A stretch of 64,000 nt of DNA from Martinezella rhizogenes (GTDB taxonomy: Bacteria; Pseudomonadota; Alphaproteobacteria; Rhizobiales; Rhizobiaceae), in contig NZ_SGNY01000003.1 of the NCBI RefSeq assembly GCF_007002745.1, positions 124,001 to 188,000 on the forward strand, given 5' to 3'. Numbering within the stretch: the stretch's first letter is position 1; every line of letters begins with the position of its first letter. The position numbers and the translations under genes are program-made. Below are positions 61,537-64,000 of this stretch, piece after piece. The notes beneath the pieces were generated by a model, which worked only from the letters and a program-made list of their open reading frames with translations, was not told the origin of the DNA and did not search any database.

Positions 61537-62670
61537 ATGAAAAGACAACAGGTCGTCGATCCGGGATATTTATTCGTGCTTTTCATTCCCCTGCCATTCG
61601 TCGTGGCGCTTCTGCTGGTCGTCATGTTCATCGTCTTTTTCCGAAGCGGAGACGATGTGCGGACGAACCGCGCCTTTCTGGCCCTGATCGCGCTTTGCGC
61701 CGTGCAATCGGTTCTTGTCGGCCTGCGCTGGGGGTATGGCGTCAATGCCGTACGTTATGTCCTGCCGGTTCTGGCCGCCTGCCTGCCACCGCTAGTCTAT
61801 ATCGCCTTTCGCGGCTTGATGAGGGTCGGGGCAGACAGCAGGAGAGCGATGCTGGCAAGTCTTGTGTTCTCGCCTTTGTTGATCGTTGTTCTGGAATTCG
61901 CCTTGCCGGTAGTGATCGACCTTGCCTTGATCCTCATCTTCGTCGGCCATGCCGCCGCACTGCTTCTTCTGGGAGGAAAAGGGCCGGATGGGCTGGACGA
62001 GGCGCAATTCGCCAGCGTCACTTCTGCGCACAGGGCATTGATTATCGCCGCCGTGGCGCTTTGTGTTTCGGCGCTGTTCGATCTTCTCGTGTTCCTCGAT
62101 TTTGAGTGGGCGCATGGGGAAAATGTCGCCGCGCTTGTCAGCAATGCCAATCTTTTCGGGCTGTTGCTGATCGGTCTGATGGCCGCCCTGGCTGGAAAAA
62201 GCAAAGCGCCGCAAACGGCTGCAGAGCCGGCTGAGGAATTGCCGCCTCCCTCAGAACCATCGGAACAGGACCGCGACATAATCGCAAGCCTCGACCAGCT
62301 CATGACAACACAGGCGCTTTACCGCGACGAGAACCTCAACCTGACCCGGCTGGCCAGACGCCTCGGCCTGCCCAGCCGGCTAATATCCGGTGCGATCAAT
62401 CGTTCCCTCGGCATCAATGTCTCGCAATATGTCAACCAGCTCCGTATCCGCGAGGCCTGCCGGCTGCTGGAGGAGACGGAGCAATCGGTAACCGCAATCA
62501 TGTTCTCCTCGGGTTTCCAGACAAAGTCCAACTTTAACCGGGAATTTCGCCGCGTCACCGGCATGAGCCCGGTCGACTGGCGTGAACGGCAGGTGTGGAA
62601 GCTGGTCTCGCCAAACAAAACGGCCACCCGGCAGATGCCGGATGACCGTCTGAAGATGGTCGGGAAATGA
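61537..62670 (+). CDS. membrane-anchored AraC-family regulator
   Basis: A 377-residue protein with about six to seven membrane spans in its first 225 residues, a Pro/Glu linker, then an AraC helix-turn-helix pair at about 280-365 (LNLTRLARRLGLPSRLISGA, SVTAIMFSSGFQTKSNFNREF). Such proteins bind DNA from the membrane, responding to envelope or extracellular signals. The ATG at 61537 is preferred to a TTG at 61507. It diverges from the secreted hydrolase across 104 bases, and probably controls it. Confidence 0.83.
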   Translation: MKRQQVVDPGYLFVLFIPLPFVVALLLVVMFIVFFRSGDDVRTNRAFLALIALCAVQSVLVGLRWGYGVNAVRYVLPVLAACLPPLVYIAFRGLMRVGADSRRAMLASLVFSPLLIVVLEFALPVVIDLALILIFVGHAAALLLLGGKGPDGLDEAQFASVTSAHRALIIAAVALCVSALFDLLVFLDFEWAHGENVAALVSNANLFGLLLIGLMAALAGKSKAPQTAAEPAEELPPPSEPSEQDRDIIASLDQLMTTQALYRDENLNLTRLARRLGLPSRLISGAINRSLGINVSQYVNQLRIREACRLLEETEQSVTAIMFSSGFQTKSNFNREFRRVTGMSPVDWRERQVWKLVSPNKTATRQMPDDRLKMVGK

Positions 62671-62676
62671 GGAGGC

Positions 62677-64000
<1,324 letters not shown>

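Overview
The window reads as chromosomal DNA of an alphaproteobacterium of the Rhizobiaceae, most probably Agrobacterium. The reasons are a three-cysteine RirA iron regulator, a ctp-type Flp (Tad) pilus cluster, Rhizobiales intergenic mosaic repeats, high-GC codon use and frequent ATGA/GTGA gene overlaps. No insertion sequence, prophage, CRISPR array or rRNA operon was seen. One tRNA-Leu(CAG) is present. The overall character is core chromosome rather than a mobile island.

Layout. 1-840: phosphonate regulator PhnF, divergent from the first codons of a gene that is probably phnG. 850-3251: mgsA, glk and dapB on one strand. 3353-4408: MepA murein endopeptidase. 4612-10483: a YejABEF peptide ABC transporter. 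10584-14670: a DadA-like oxidase, a glutamine synthetase homologue and a PuuB-like oxidase, resembling the gamma-glutamyl-putrescine route. 14730-19164: gluconokinase and an OsmF/YehWXY-like osmoprotectant ABC system. 19294-24380: an AbrB-family membrane protein, RirA with an Irr-like box over its promoter, an orphan iron-binding protein, and an overlapping YjgN/M48 peptidase pair. 24608-28509: MmsA with a divergent monooxygenase/LysR pair and an EamA transporter. 28551-29908: a yybP-ykoY-like (Mn2+) leader and a DUF475/TerC-type membrane protein. 30095-33466: a sigma-54 promoter with a two-hairpin RNA candidate, then MarR, NlpC/P60, a small secreted protein and PncB. 33510-35970: a leucyl-aminopeptidase-family protein and TadD.

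36063-44970 is the Flp pilus operon on the minus strand, read in the order pilin, CpaA, CpaB, CpaC, CpaD, CpaE, CpaF, TadB, TadC. Divergent from it at 45384 is a one-domain relative of the CpaC N-terminus. 46035-54803 holds the tRNA, a selenoprotein-W-like thiol protein, DoxX, a class-I amidotransferase, YegP, a GH25 lipoprotein, an EamA/MocR pair, and an Rrf2 regulator facing a CxxC flavoprotein across a duplicated operator. 54802-64000 holds a DUF2000 gene whose start codon overlaps that of the AraC gene, LepA, a nitrilase/GNAT pair, a self-operator XRE-cupin regulator with a GNAT enzyme, a secreted hydrolase facing a membrane-anchored AraC protein, and a Tat-exported TRAP binding protein.

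The signals most worth following are the sigma-54-driven short RNA at 30095-30220, the Irr box over the rirA promoter, the Mn2+ riboswitch candidate, the CATG-shared start codons at 54801-54804, the duplicated 16-mer between rrf2 and the flavoprotein, and the unexplained transcript candidate at 45824-45997. Most genes are recognised families; the regulatory DNA carries the less familiar content.
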